NCBI GenBank assembly: GCA_965214435.1
Contig: OZ243960.1
Location: forward strand, 1,240,001 to 1,304,000
Reading direction: 5' to 3'
DNA length: 64,000 bases
DNA from: Rubrobacter_A sp965214435
GTDB lineage: Bacteria; Actinomycetota; Rubrobacteria; Rubrobacterales; Rubrobacteraceae
How positions within the stretch are numbered: the stretch's first letter is position 1; each line of letters opens with the position of its first letter. The notes beneath the pieces were generated by a model. The model saw nothing but the letters and a program-made list of their open reading frames with translations, had not been told where the DNA came from and made no database searches. Made by a program: the position numbers and the translations under genes. Shown here piece by piece: positions 43,825 to 52,991 of this stretch.

Positions 43825-43853
43825 CAAGTCCGACTCCGAAAATTAGTTCTCTA

Positions 43854-43899
43854 AGAGAACCGCCGGGGCTACATAAAGCTCCCGGCGGTTCTCTTTTTT
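43854..43899 (+). terminator. Intrinsic terminator closing the b6/Rieske/CydA operon
   Basis: Perfect 14-bp arms AGAGAACCGCCGGG / CCCGGCGGTTCTCT around a 13-base loop, followed by TTTTTA on the plus strand. It lies 29 bases after the small protein gene. This is the clearest terminator of the window. Confidence 0.93.
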
Positions 43900-43904
43900 A
43901 GATA

Positions 43905-44633
43905 CTACTTGGGTTGTTCCGTAGAGCGGACGAGCACGTTATCCACGCTCATGTGGGACGGCTGTCCGATAGCGTAGAGAACAGCGGCGGCAATGTCTTC
44001 GGCCTCCAGCGGCCGGTATTCTCTATTGGCGTAGTAGGTCTGCGGGTCTTCCCCCAGACCTCCCGGGAACTCCGTGCGGACGAGACCCGGTTCGACGATG
44101 GTGACTCGGACGCCAGAATCCGCCAGCTCCATCCGGAGACCCTCGGAGATAGCGCTTACGGCGTGTTTGGTGGCGGCGTAGACTGTGCCATCGGCGCGGG
44201 GAACCCGCCGCCCGGCGATGCTGGAGATAAAGACTATGTCTCCGGAGCCGCTTTCGCTCATACGGCGGGCGGCGGCCTGGGTGCAGTAGAGGACGCCGAG
44301 CACGTTCACGTCGAACATCTTGCGCCAACCAGCGGGGTCCGCGTCGGTGATGGACCCGTAAGCTCCAACCCCGGCGTTGTTTATCAGGATGTCCAGGTTG
44401 CCGAAGTGGTCCACGGTCCGGGCCACCAACTCTTCAGCGGCTTCGGGGTCTGTTACATCGGCCGGTATCGCGAGCGACCGGTCGCCGAGTTCGGCGGAGA
44501 TGTCTTGCAGGCGGTTCGCGCGGCGGGCGGCCAGGGCGACGTTGCACCCGGCCTCCGCCAGTTGCCGGGCGGTTGCGGCGCCTATACCGGAAGATGCGCC
44601 GGTTACTATAGCGGTACGGCCGGAGAGGTTCAG
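43905..44633 (-). CDS. SDR-family oxidoreductase with apparent CTG start
   Basis: A 242-residue short-chain dehydrogenase: TGASSGIG, NNAG, ISSIAG and YAATK. The N-terminal SGRTAIVTGASSGIG is in frame only upstream of the first GTG (44429), and no ATG, GTG or TTG is available. A CTG at 44633 overlaps the TGA of the SDR upstream (CTGA) and is well spaced from AAAGGAG, so CTG initiation or re-initiation is likely. The product is complete. It may act on the same substrate as its neighbour. Confidence 0.78.
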   Translation of the reverse strand: MNLSGRTAIVTGASSGIGAATARQLAEAGCNVALAARRANRLQDISAELGDRSLAIPADVTDPEAAEELVARTVDHFGNLDILINNAGVGAYGSITDADPAGWRKMFDVNVLGVLYCTQAAARRMSESGSGDIVFISSIAGRRVPRADGTVYAATKHAVSAISEGLRMELADSGVRVTIVEPGLVRTEFPGGLGEDPQTYYANREYRPLEAEDIAAAVLYAIGQPSHMSVDNVLVRSTEQPK

Positions 44634-45421
44634 GGCGATTCTCCTTTAAGAGCTTCTAGTTGTTCGAGGCGGACGATGTGGCCGTTCAGGCGGTCCGCCT
44701 CCGGGGTGCAGAGGTAGCTTATAAGCTCCGCGGGTTCCTCTGGCGGGCGGAGCATACCGAAGTCGTGGTAGTTCCGGAACATCCGGTGCAGGTGCTCTCC
44801 GACCGTCTCGGTCCCAAAGCTGCGGGACTGTTTCTGCATCTGAGTGTCGACTACCCCCGGATAGACCCCGAGCGTCGCGATGCCGTACGGCGCGCCTTCA
44901 AGCGCGAGAACGCGGGTAAGCTGGTCGAGCGCGGCTTTAGAGGCGCTGTAGGCGGCCATGCCGCCGACTGGGTGCCGGGCGGCGGCGCTGGAGACGTTGA
45001 CGATCCGGCCCCAGTTCTGGGCGGCCATCTCTGGCAAGACCTGGCGGGCGCAGAGAAAAGCCCCGGTGACGTTTACCTCAAAGCTCTGCCGCCAGCTATC
45101 CGGCTCCATAGCGGCCACGGGCAGCGGAATGCCTGGAGTACCCGCGTTATTGACGAGGATGGTTACCGGACCGAGGTCCTCTTGGACGCGGTCGATGCCC
45201 GCCGCCACCGACTCTTCGTCGGTCACGTCGATCTTTACCGCCAGCGCCGGGGCTCCGGAGGCTTGTATCTTCTCCGCTACGGTGGAGATTTCCTCTTCCG
45301 TCCGGGCGGCTACGGCTACGGCAGCTCCTTCAGCGGCGAGCCGGCGGGCGACCGCGGCCCCGATGCCCCGGCCGCCGCCGGTTACCAGCGCTACCCGCCC
45401 GGCGTGTAATGTCTCGTCCAC
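44630..45421 (-). CDS. SDR-family oxidoreductase
   Basis: A 263-residue short-chain dehydrogenase with TGGGRGIG, NNAGTPG, VNVSSAA and YSASK. It ends in a longer than usual C-terminal region (YLCTPEADRLNGHIVRLE). Start at GTG 45421 or TTG 45427 is likely; the frame further upstream reaches into the LON gene's promoter side and lacks a ribosome site. It is followed by the second SDR (CTGA overlap). Substrate unknown. Confidence 0.78.
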   Translation of the reverse strand: MDETLHAGRVALVTGGGRGIGAAVARRLAAEGAAVAVAARTEEEISTVAEKIQASGAPALAVKIDVTDEESVAAGIDRVQEDLGPVTILVNNAGTPGIPLPVAAMEPDSWRQSFEVNVTGAFLCARQVLPEMAAQNWGRIVNVSSAAARHPVGGMAAYSASKAALDQLTRVLALEGAPYGIATLGVYPGVVDTQMQKQSRSFGTETVGEHLHRMFRNYHDFGMLRPPEEPAELISYLCTPEADRLNGHIVRLEQLEALKGESP

Positions 45422-45551
45422 GACCAATATAATACCGGGTGTAGCCGCGGTTTTGTTAGGCTGGGGCCGCGAGTCTATGACTTGCTCCGGATTCCGGGGT
45501 CGGGCTTGAGATAGAATGTGACCTGATAGAGCTTTTCGGCTCGAGAGGAGA

Positions 45552-46211
45552 ATGTTGTCAGACATACCCTTATTCCCGCTCAACGTGGTGCTCCTGCCAG
45601 GCGCGCCGCTACCGCTGCACATCTTCGAGGAGCGTTACAAGCAGATGGTGAACGAGTGCCTGGAGGATGAGTCGGAGTTCGGGATGGTACTCGCTGACGA
45701 CTCCGGGACGCGGGAGGTCGGCTGCACGGCCCGGATCGTCGAGCTGGTCGAGCGCTACGAGGACGGCCGGATCGTGATCCTGGTTGAGGGCTCCCGGCGC
45801 TTTAAGCTTAATAACATCCAGACCGGTAAGCCGTACTATGTGGGCGAAGTGGAATATATCTCCGATAGCGAGCCGGAAGAGGACCTTACACCGCTCGCCG
45901 AGGAGTGCATAGAGTTGCTCGAACGGGTTGTCCAGGCGGCTACGGAAGGGTCGGTGGACATCGAGATAGAACCTCCGTACCGGAACCTCTCGTTCGCTAT
46001 CGCCGGCCGGATAGAGTTCGACCTCGACACTCGCCAGCAGATACTGGAACTTTCCACCGAGAAGGAACGCCTGACGAAAGTGCGGGAACTGCTCTCCGAG
46101 GCGGCGGAAAGGCTGGAACGTACGCAACGGATGACCCAGCAGGCAAAGACCAACGGCCACCTGCGAAAAGACTGGAAGCCCGGAGAGCAGCAGGGGGAAA
46201 GCGGCGCGTAG
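45552..46211 (+). CDS. LON substrate-binding domain protein
   Basis: A 219-residue stand-alone LON N-terminal domain: PLFPLNVVLLPGAPLPLHIFEERY at the start (spanning about 5-28), then a long helical C-terminal half. The proteolytic and ATPase parts of Lon are absent. Such proteins are common in actinobacteria; they may bind or present substrates, but no activity is proven. ATG with AGAGGAG directly upstream. Confidence 0.85.
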   Translation: MLSDIPLFPLNVVLLPGAPLPLHIFEERYKQMVNECLEDESEFGMVLADDSGTREVGCTARIVELVERYEDGRIVILVEGSRRFKLNNIQTGKPYYVGEVEYISDSEPEEDLTPLAEECIELLERVVQAATEGSVDIEIEPPYRNLSFAIAGRIEFDLDTRQQILELSTEKERLTKVRELLSEAAERLERTQRMTQQAKTNGHLRKDWKPGEQQGESGA

Positions 46212-46220
46212 GGAACGCTC

Positions 46221-47213
46221 TTAGCTCTTTTCTTCGTCCGGTATAAGGCTCCGGATACGCTTCAGGTTGGCGCGGTCCACCGCGTAGATCAGGGGTTCCG
46301 CGGCCAGCGACTCTTCACCGGCGGCGGCCTTTATCCGGCCAACCAGGTTCTCTTCCACCAGCCAGTTCATCGAGGGAAGCGTTCCGGCCAGGATGCGTAA
46401 CCGTACCCCATCTTCCACCTCCTCGCGGGCGGCGAGCCGCGGCCCTCTTACGTAAAGCTCCGGGGCTTCTCTTAGAGCTTTGGCGACCCTGTCTGCGGCC
46501 TCACCATCGCGCAGCAAAACCTCCAGGGTGTAGCGCTGCTGGCCCGAGACGTAGTTCGTGACACCGGTGAGCGCACCGTTCGGGACAAAGATAACTTCCC
46601 CGGACAACGCTCGTATCTTGGTCGTCCGGAGGCCGAACTCCTCGACGATACCGGAGGCTTTGGTCGGCTCGACCGTCACAAAGTCGCCGACGCTGTACTG
46701 CCCTTCAAAGACAATAGAGAAGCCGGCGATTATGTCCCTCAGAAAGCTCTGGGCCCCAAAGCCGACAACGGCGGCGAGCACCGTCGCCCCGGCGAGGGCG
46801 GGTAGGACATCCCGCAGGAATAGGCTCACCGCGAAAAACGCGACGACGATAAAGATGACATACCCGAGAGCATTCCGGGCGAGCGCTATGGCAGTATCCT
46901 GGCGCTTTATCTTAGCCAAAGCTTCGGCGTCGAGGCGTCCTTCGCTCCAGCGTTCCCGCCAGCGCAAGAGCCGGGGGATGCCAGCCCCGAGTAGCTTGTA
47001 GATGACAAGCCCGAGGACCGCGGCCGCCACCGTAGCTATGACGTTGGCTATAAACTCCGGGCTGGTAACGTAGGCGAAAGCGTCCGTAAAGAAACGGCCG
47101 ATCTGCCCGAGCGAGGAGACGGTCTCCCGGCCGGTACTCTCGACGGCCCGGCCGGCTTCTTCCGGAAGGCCGGTGGTCTCGCCCTGCAGGAGTGCTATCT
47201 GCGGATAGCGCAA
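46221..47213 (-). CDS. MscS-family small-conductance mechanosensitive channel
   Basis: A 330-residue protein with transmembrane helices at about 54-75 and 112-131, then the pore-lining helix with the AVVGFGAQSFLRDIIAGF pattern (about 146-163), then the beta domain (EGQYSVGDFVTV, GEVIFVPNGAL, TNYVSGQ) and a C-terminal mixed domain. It releases solutes on hypo-osmotic shock, which fits an organism that stores trehalose. TTG start seven bases after the ddl stop (TAG-TCCTCC-TTG). Confidence 0.9.
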   Translation of the reverse strand: MRYPQIALLQGETTGLPEEAGRAVESTGRETVSSLGQIGRFFTDAFAYVTSPEFIANVIATVAAAVLGLVIYKLLGAGIPRLLRWRERWSEGRLDAEALAKIKRQDTAIALARNALGYVIFIVVAFFAVSLFLRDVLPALAGATVLAAVVGFGAQSFLRDIIAGFSIVFEGQYSVGDFVTVEPTKASGIVEEFGLRTTKIRALSGEVIFVPNGALTGVTNYVSGQQRYTLEVLLRDGEAADRVAKALREAPELYVRGPRLAAREEVEDGVRLRILAGTLPSMNWLVEENLVGRIKAAAGEESLAAEPLIYAVDRANLKRIRSLIPDEEKS

Positions 47214-47219
47214 GGAGGA

Positions 47220-48287
47220 CTAGGCGTTCGAGCGCTGCCGTTCGCCGTGGCGCTCGAGCGCGAGTTCTATAAGGCGGTCGAGCAGCTTTTCGTAGGAGAG
47301 ACCGCTAGCGTCCCACAGCCGGGCGTAGACGCTGGTCGGGGTGAAGCCGGGGATGGTGTTGATCTCGTTCAGCAGCAACCGCTCCGTGCCGCGCTCCAGA
47401 AAGAAGTCTACCCGGGCCATTCCGGCGGCATCCACCGCCCGGTAAGCGGCGCGGGCCACCCGCTGAACCTCCATCTTGGTCTCGCCGGGGATGTCCGCCG
47501 GGGCCAGTACACGGCTTATCCCCTCGGTGTACTTGGCCTCGTAGTCGTAGAAGTCGTGAGAGTCCACGACCACCTCTCCCGGCTCGGAGACGTTCGTATC
47601 TTCGTTGCCCAGGACCGCGACCTCTATCTCCCGGGCATCCACGCCGGCCTCGACGATAAGCCGCCGGTCGAACTCCGCGGCGAGGTTCATCGCTCCCCGC
47701 AACTCCTCCTCATTGTTAACCTTGCTGATCCCGACGCTCGAACCCATGTTAGACGGCTTTACAAAGCAGGGATAGCCTACACTGCGCTCTATCTCCCGCA
47801 ACCAGACCCGGCCGTCCTCTTCCCACTCCTTGCGGGTCAGACCGAGCCAGGATACCTGCGGCAGCCCGTGGTAGGCGAAGATCTTCTTCATGGTGACTTT
47901 ATCCATGCCGGTCGCGCTCGCCAGGACTCCGCTCCCGACATACGGAACGCCGGCAAGCTCCAGGAGCCCCTGGATGGTCCCGTCCTCCCCGTAAGGACCG
48001 TGGAGCACGGGAAAGACCACGTCCGCGCCTCCGAGCCCTTCCGGCAGCCTCTCGGAGACCGGAGCCGGAAGCTCGGCTTCCCCCGTCGCTCCTCGCTCCC
48101 CGCCGCCGGACTCGAGTTCTCGCAGGGAGTCGGCGCCCGGTAGCCAGCGGCCGTCCCGGGTTATACCGACCGGCTGGACCTCGTAGTGGCCGCTACCTTC
48201 CAGGGCTTCCATCACGGCCCGCGCGGAGGACAGGGAGACCTCGTGCTCCCCGCTGCGCCCGCCAAAGACAACCATGACCCGAAGCAC
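47220..48287 (-). CDS. ddl: D-alanine-D-alanine ligase
   Basis: A 355-residue ATP-grasp ligase for peptidoglycan synthesis. Motifs: GGRSGEHEVS at the start, HGPYGEDGTIQG, GVPYVGSG, PCFVKPSNMGSSVGI, omega loop DYEAKYTEG (tyrosine and lysine typical of D-Ala-D-Ala and not D-lactate ligases) and NEINTIPGFT. The ligase feeds the MurF step. Co-transcribed with the MscS gene just downstream. Confidence 0.94.
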   Translation of the reverse strand: MLRVMVVFGGRSGEHEVSLSSARAVMEALEGSGHYEVQPVGITRDGRWLPGADSLRELESGGGERGATGEAELPAPVSERLPEGLGGADVVFPVLHGPYGEDGTIQGLLELAGVPYVGSGVLASATGMDKVTMKKIFAYHGLPQVSWLGLTRKEWEEDGRVWLREIERSVGYPCFVKPSNMGSSVGISKVNNEEELRGAMNLAAEFDRRLIVEAGVDAREIEVAVLGNEDTNVSEPGEVVVDSHDFYDYEAKYTEGISRVLAPADIPGETKMEVQRVARAAYRAVDAAGMARVDFFLERGTERLLLNEINTIPGFTPTSVYARLWDASGLSYEKLLDRLIELALERHGERQRSNA

Positions 48288-48340
48288 CAGTCCGTCCTCC
48301 TCTCAACACCCCGACGCGCACATCCTAGCAGAGACGGACA

Positions 48341-48919
48341 CTACGTTCGGGAGGTATCGGGAGAAAAGCCCAGAGTGTCCGCTCTCTCGCGCAGCGCGGC
48401 CACCACGAAGTCTATGTGCTCGTTAAGGTCCACGCCTAACTCCTCAGCACCCCGCACGATGTCCTCCCGGTTTACGCTGGCAGCAAAGGACTTCTGCTTC
48501 ATCTTCTTGCGGACGCTCTTCGCCCTAAGGCCGTCGAGCCCTTCCGGCCGGACGAGGGCGCAGGCGGTCACAAAGCCGGAAAGTTCGTCCACGGCGTAGA
48601 GGGTCTTCGCCAGACGAGTTTCGCGTGGGACGTCCAGGTAGTCGGCGTGGCCTTTTATGGCTTCCAGCATGTCTTCCGGGTAGCCGCGGCGCTCAAGTTC
48701 CCGGACGGCGACCATCGGATGCTCGTCGGGAGTCGGGTGCTTCTCGTAGTCCATATCGTGCAAAAGGCCGGTCACGCCCCACTTTTCCTCATCCTCGCTG
48801 AACTCGCGGGCGTAGGCCTGCATCGCGGTCTCGACAGCGAGCATGTGTTTGCGTAAAGACTCACCCTCCGTCCACTCGCGCATAAGTTTCCAGGCTTCCT
48901 CGCGGTCCACCGATGCCAT
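48341..48919 (-). CDS. HD-domain phosphohydrolase
   Basis: A 192-residue protein of the HD superfamily: H25 in KHMLAVE, the HD pair in LLHDMDYEKHP (about 53-63), and a later D in VDELSGF. These residues bind one or two metal ions for hydrolysis of phosphate esters of nucleotides or similar. ATG at 48919 with GGAGGTTGG. Its specific substrate cannot be told. It is the last gene of a minus-strand group divergent from the DUF1345 gene. Confidence 0.85.
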   Translation of the reverse strand: MASVDREEAWKLMREWTEGESLRKHMLAVETAMQAYAREFSEDEEKWGVTGLLHDMDYEKHPTPDEHPMVAVRELERRGYPEDMLEAIKGHADYLDVPRETRLAKTLYAVDELSGFVTACALVRPEGLDGLRAKSVRKKMKQKSFAASVNREDIVRGAEELGVDLNEHIDFVVAALRERADTLGFSPDTSRT

Positions 48920-49062
48920 AGCCAACCTCCGGGTCGTTTTTCGCGGATTATTCACTAAAGATATTTTACCTTTCGTCTGGGGCCGGATATTGAGGAGGGA
49001 CGCTCGCCGCCCCTCGGCGATGAGTTTGCACATCGCTTATTATTACGTGGAGAGAGGTGAGG

Positions 49063-49959
49063 ATGAGAGCAGACAGAGAGCCTTACGTATACCCTGCCGG
49101 TCGTGACGAACCTTGCTGGATGCTCGGGTACGAGCCGGGACAAACGGGCTCCGCCTCTCAAGAGGAGAACAAGGAGTTGAGCAAACACGCGCGGCGTCCG
49201 GTTCGCGGGAGTCTTGCTATGCGGAGAACAATCGCGGCTACGGCCAAAGCCGTGAAGTCTCTGGTCCGGCTGACGCCTGCGGGTGATGCCGCAAGGTCTT
49301 GGGCACCGATAGCCGTTACACTCTTGCTCGTGTTCACACTGGCCGCGACCTCCGGGTTATTCGGCGAAGTCCAGATGCTGTTGATACTGAATGTTTTCTA
49401 CGGAGTTTTCTTGGCGCTGACGTGGTCTGTGATGTACTCCGCGTCGCCAGAAGACGCCCGGCTATGGGCGCTCGCCCAAGAGGTTGGCGGCTCGCGATTG
49501 CAGCGGCTGGTGGCGGTCGGCTCCGGCAAGCGGGTGTTCAGCGGCGGCACGGGAATGTTTATGATAATTAGCTTTAGTGCTTTGGGAGTGTCCTTCGCGC
49601 TGTTGTTACTGCCCCAGAGCGGCGGCTCAGGAAGCGAAGCCGTACAGACTTTCCTGTGCGCGCTTGGCGTGGCTACGTCCTGGGCGCTACTTAATACCTC
49701 CTACGCCATGTACTATACACATCTCTACTACCGGGATGAGGAAGCTCCCGGCGGGCTGTACTTTCCCGGAGGAGAGAACCCAGGGACTATGGACTTCGCT
49801 TACTTTGCCTTTACGCTGGGTACGGCGTTCGCTACCTCTGACGTGCAGATAACTTCGAGCGAGGTTCGTCGCGTCGCGCTTTTTCACGGTGTTCTGGCGT
49901 TCTTCTACAATACGGCGATTCTCGCGTTAGTGATCAACCTGGTTTTTAGTAGCTTCTAA
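49063..49959 (+). CDS. DUF1345 family membrane protein
   Basis: About 298 residues with four to five hydrophobic helices. The conserved C-terminal DUF1345 block is clear: DFAYFAFTLGTAFATSDVQI...RRVALFHGVLAFFYNTAILALVIN. The function of the family is unknown. The N-terminal 60-70 residues are not typical, so a shorter start (TTG at 49176, after AAGGAG) is possible. ATG at 49063 has GAGAGGTGAGG upstream. Confidence 0.8.
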   Translation: MRADREPYVYPAGRDEPCWMLGYEPGQTGSASQEENKELSKHARRPVRGSLAMRRTIAATAKAVKSLVRLTPAGDAARSWAPIAVTLLLVFTLAATSGLFGEVQMLLILNVFYGVFLALTWSVMYSASPEDARLWALAQEVGGSRLQRLVAVGSGKRVFSGGTGMFMIISFSALGVSFALLLLPQSGGSGSEAVQTFLCALGVATSWALLNTSYAMYYTHLYYRDEEAPGGLYFPGGENPGTMDFAYFAFTLGTAFATSDVQITSSEVRRVALFHGVLAFFYNTAILALVINLVFSSF

Positions 49960-50041
49960 ACGGTAAGCTCAAAATGTCCCGGACGCCTGACGCCCGATGT
50001 ATTTCTGTTGCAGGATGTATACAGCTACTTGAAGCGTTTTA

Positions 50042-50743
50042 TCAGCCGGGTAGTTGATCCTCGGTGAGTTCCCGCGCCCGGAGCAAGACGTCGTCGAGCA
50101 TCTGCGGGGTCAGGACTTTCGTGAAGGTATTCTGCTGGGAGACGTGGTAACAGCCGAGCAGGGTGATCATGTCTTCCGAACCTTGTATCTCAAGCTCGCC
50201 GCCGTGGGCGAACTTTGGTTTGGGGCGGACTCCGTAGATCCTCAAGGCCGCATCCCAGGCGAAAGCTCCGAGGCAGAGGACTACCCGAGCCTCGGGGAGC
50301 AGGTGTAGCTCGCGGACGGCGTAGGGGAGACAGGCGTCGCGTTCGGCGGGGGAGGGTTTGTTCTGCGGCGGGGCGCAGCGGACGGCGGCGGAGATCCATA
50401 ATCCGTAGAGCTTCAGTCCATCGCCCGCCCGCCGGGTAACCGGCCGGTCGGCAAAACCGGTTCGATAGAGCCCACCAAACAGGAAATCCCCCGAGCGGTC
50501 GCCGGTAAAGTACCGGCCGGTCCGGTTCGCGCCGTGGGCCGCGGGGGCTAGACCGAGCAGGACTACTTTGGCCGCCGGATCTCCGAAACCCGGTACGGGT
50601 CGTCCCCAATACTCCTCGTCGGCGTAGGCGGCTTTTTTCTCGCGAGCTATCCTCTCGCGCCACTCGACCAGCCGCGGACAGTAGCGGCAGGCCGTGATCT
50701 CGCGCTCTAAGCTCGCAAGCTCCGCGGGGACTGCGCTGTACTC
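50042..50743 (-). CDS. Family 5 uracil-DNA glycosylase (UdgB)
   Basis: DNA repair enzyme that removes uracil and other deaminated bases. Motif A is GLAPAAHGANRTGR, with the FTGDRSGD segment after it; motif B is GCYHVSQQNT near the end. Four cysteines (CRYC near the start; C-x14-C in the middle) match the 4Fe-4S ligands of families 4 and 5. There is no ATG, GTG or TTG in frame from 50743 down to 50245, where the first TTG is far inside the domain. So the annotated 5' end (directly after the phosphoglycerate mutase stop) is approximate: translation may use a rare start codon, coupling or a nearby frameshift. Existing gene finders would probably call only the short 3' part. Confidence 0.85.
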   Translation of the reverse strand, partial: EYSAVPAELASLEREITACRYCPRLVEWRERIAREKKAAYADEEYWGRPVPGFGDPAAKVVLLGLAPAAHGANRTGRYFTGDRSGDFLFGGLYRTGFADRPVTRRAGDGLKLYGLWISAAVRCAPPQNKPSPAERDACLPYAVRELHLLPEARVVLCLGAFAWDAALRIYGVRPKPKFAHGGELEIQGSEDMITLLGCYHVSQQNTFTKVLTPQMLDDVLLRARELTEDQLPG

Positions 50744-50744
50744 T

Positions 50745-51962
50745 CTATGCGCCGTAGCGGTTCAGCTTCAGGGCGTGGCCCATGAGGAGGCCCATGATCT
50801 CCTCGGCCGCGAACACCCCGAGCGAGCCGCCGGCACACGTCCGCTCCCCGAAGCTCTCGGCCGTCGGCAAGGTGTACTCCGAGCGGAGCAGGAACGGTAC
50901 CCCGTGCCACGAATGGCTCGCTAACTTGGCCGGGGTCCCGTGGTCGCCGGTCACCGCCAAGACGTCCGGGCCAAGGTCCAGGATGCGCGGCAAGAGCCCG
51001 TCCACCTCTTCTATAACCTCCGCCTTGCGCCGGAAGTCGCCGTCCTCACCGGCGGCGTCGGTCGGCTTTACATGCACGAAGAAGAAGTCGTGGTCGTTCC
51101 AGCTTCCTTCTAGGGTGTCGAGTTCCCCGGAGATGCCTTCGCCTTCTTCAAGTAGCTCCATCCCGGCCAGCCGGGCGAGGCCCTTGTACATCGGGTAGCT
51201 GGCGATGGCCGCCGCGTTCAGCTTGTAGGCGTCGTCGAAGCTCGGAAGCGCCGGGTGCATCCCGAAGCCCCGTAACAGGACGGTGTTGGCCGGCTCCTGG
51301 TCCGCGAGGATTTCGTTCGCCTGCTCGATGAAGTTGTTGGCGAGCTTCGCGCTCTTCTCCGCGGCTTGCTCGTCACCTGCGCCGTCCGGTTCGACGGAAA
51401 GCGGTTCTAGGCCGGTGCGCTGGGGGTCGGTGTCGGAGAGGTCTCCGGAAAGACCTTCGCCCCGGAAGACGACGACAGCCCGGTGCTCCTTTTCGTGCAT
51501 CAGGAAGGTCTCTACACCGTCGAGGTCTATCTTCTCGTTCAGGAGGTCTACGAGCTTTGATGCCTTATCCGAGACGATACGTCCGGCGCGGCGGTCGGAG
51601 ATCTTACCGGACTCGTCCTTGGTGGCGAAGTTGATGCGGGCGGCGAGGTCGTTCTCGCCAAGCTCGAAGCCGACCCCGAGGGCGCTAAGTACTCCGCGGC
51701 CGACGGCGAATCGTATGGGGTCGTACCCGAAAAGCCCGAGGTGCCCGGGACCGCTGCCGGGGCTTACGCCGGCCTGATCTCCCATCGGCCGCGAGAGGCC
51801 GAGGTCGGAGAGGGCGGCTAGCTGGTCGAAGTTCGGAGTGTCGGCAGCTTCAAGTTCGGTGTTACCGGAGGAGTCCGGCAGGCCGCCGAGCCCGTCGAGG
51901 ACGAGAAGTACGATCTTTGAGTCAGTCTTGACCGACAGTTCGCGCATGAGGTCCAGGTTCAC
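50745..51962 (-). CDS. apgM: 2,3-Bisphosphoglycerate-independent phosphoglycerate mutase, archaeal type
   Basis: A 405-residue ApgM-family mutase. LLVLDGLGGLP (metal-binding Asp) lies near residue 20, TPNFDQLA near 41, SPGSGPGHLGLFGYDP with its serine near 67, and AVTGDHGTPAKLASHSWHGVP (second metal cluster) near 340. It converts 3- to 2-phosphoglycerate in glycolysis. Starts with GTG. Directly followed on the same strand by the uracil-DNA glycosylase frame. Confidence 0.9.
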   Translation of the reverse strand: MNLDLMRELSVKTDSKIVLLVLDGLGGLPDSSGNTELEAADTPNFDQLAALSDLGLSRPMGDQAGVSPGSGPGHLGLFGYDPIRFAVGRGVLSALGVGFELGENDLAARINFATKDESGKISDRRAGRIVSDKASKLVDLLNEKIDLDGVETFLMHEKEHRAVVVFRGEGLSGDLSDTDPQRTGLEPLSVEPDGAGDEQAAEKSAKLANNFIEQANEILADQEPANTVLLRGFGMHPALPSFDDAYKLNAAAIASYPMYKGLARLAGMELLEEGEGISGELDTLEGSWNDHDFFFVHVKPTDAAGEDGDFRRKAEVIEEVDGLLPRILDLGPDVLAVTGDHGTPAKLASHSWHGVPFLLRSEYTLPTAESFGERTCAGGSLGVFAAEEIMGLLMGHALKLNRYGA

Positions 51963-52050
51963 GTCCGTCTCCTTGTCGCCGCTTTCAGGTACGGGAGTCT
52001 ACCAGAATAGAGCCCTGTATAATCCCGGGCAATCTCCGGAAAGGAACGCT

Positions 52051-52962
52051 TTGATAGACATCGAGATCCTAGATTTGAACTTCCAGGACACCGAAGAGGT
52101 GATCGCCTCTTTCCTCCTCCTCGGCAGTAACTCCGTCTCTATCGTCGAGACCGGCCCGACGACCTGCTTGGATAGCCTTCTCTCCGGCATAGAGCATCAC
52201 GGTCCGTCCCCGGAAGAAATCGACCAGATCTTCCTGACCCACATACACCTCGACCACGCCGGAGCCTCGGGTCACCTGGCGGAGACCTTCCCGAACGCCA
52301 CGTTCTACGTGCACGAGGTCGGCTACCCGCACCTCGTAAACCCCGAAAAGCTCGTAAAAAGCGCGGCCCGCATCTACGGCGACCGGATGGAGGAGCTGTG
52401 GGGCGAGGCGCGTCCGGTACCCGAGGATAGAATCGTGGTTTTAGAAGGCAACGGAGAGGAGCTAGAGACCGCTGGGGGTCTCCTCACCGCCCACTACACG
52501 CCGGGCCACGCCTACCACCACATCGCGTTCCACGAGCCGGACTCCGGTACTTTGTTCGCCGGGGACGTGGCCGGCATCCGGCTGCCGGGACAGTCCTACG
52601 TCCGCCCGCCGACGCCGCCGCCCGAGATAGACGTGGACGCCTGGAAAGAGAGCATCCAGCTAATGCGCAAAATAGCACCCCAGAGCGTCTGCCCGACCCA
52701 CTTCGGGCGTTACGAGGACGTGGGGCGGCACCTGAACGAGCTTGAGCAGCGTTTGCAGGACTGGCTGCTATTTATCGAGGAGCGGGCCGACGAGTCGAGC
52801 CCGGAGGAAATAACCCAGGAGCTTACGGTAAGGGGCGACGCCGAGCTACTGAGCGAGGGAGCGAAGCTCGAAGAGTCCGACCGCTACCAGCTAGCCGGCA
52901 ACTACGAGATGCTGGTAGCCGGCCTCCTGAAGTACGTCGAGAAGCAGCGCAAGAGTTTTTGA
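52051..52962 (+). CDS. Metallo-beta-lactamase fold hydrolase
   Basis: A 303-residue metal hydrolase with THIHLDHAG (near 64-72), PGHAYHHI (His, near 150), the metal-bridging Asp in FAGDVAG and the final His in CPTHFGRYE. The glyoxalase II/RNase-Z-like class cannot be narrowed. TTG at 52051 follows GGAAAGGAA; the frame upstream overlaps the mutase promoter. Followed by an insertion-sequence remnant. Confidence 0.88.
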   Translation: MIDIEILDLNFQDTEEVIASFLLLGSNSVSIVETGPTTCLDSLLSGIEHHGPSPEEIDQIFLTHIHLDHAGASGHLAETFPNATFYVHEVGYPHLVNPEKLVKSAARIYGDRMEELWGEARPVPEDRIVVLEGNGEELETAGGLLTAHYTPGHAYHHIAFHEPDSGTLFAGDVAGIRLPGQSYVRPPTPPPEIDVDAWKESIQLMRKIAPQSVCPTHFGRYEDVGRHLNELEQRLQDWLLFIEERADESSPEEITQELTVRGDAELLSEGAKLEESDRYQLAGNYEMLVAGLLKYVEKQRKSF

Positions 52963-52991
52963 GGAAAGGGGTTGGAACGGTCGATGCGTCT

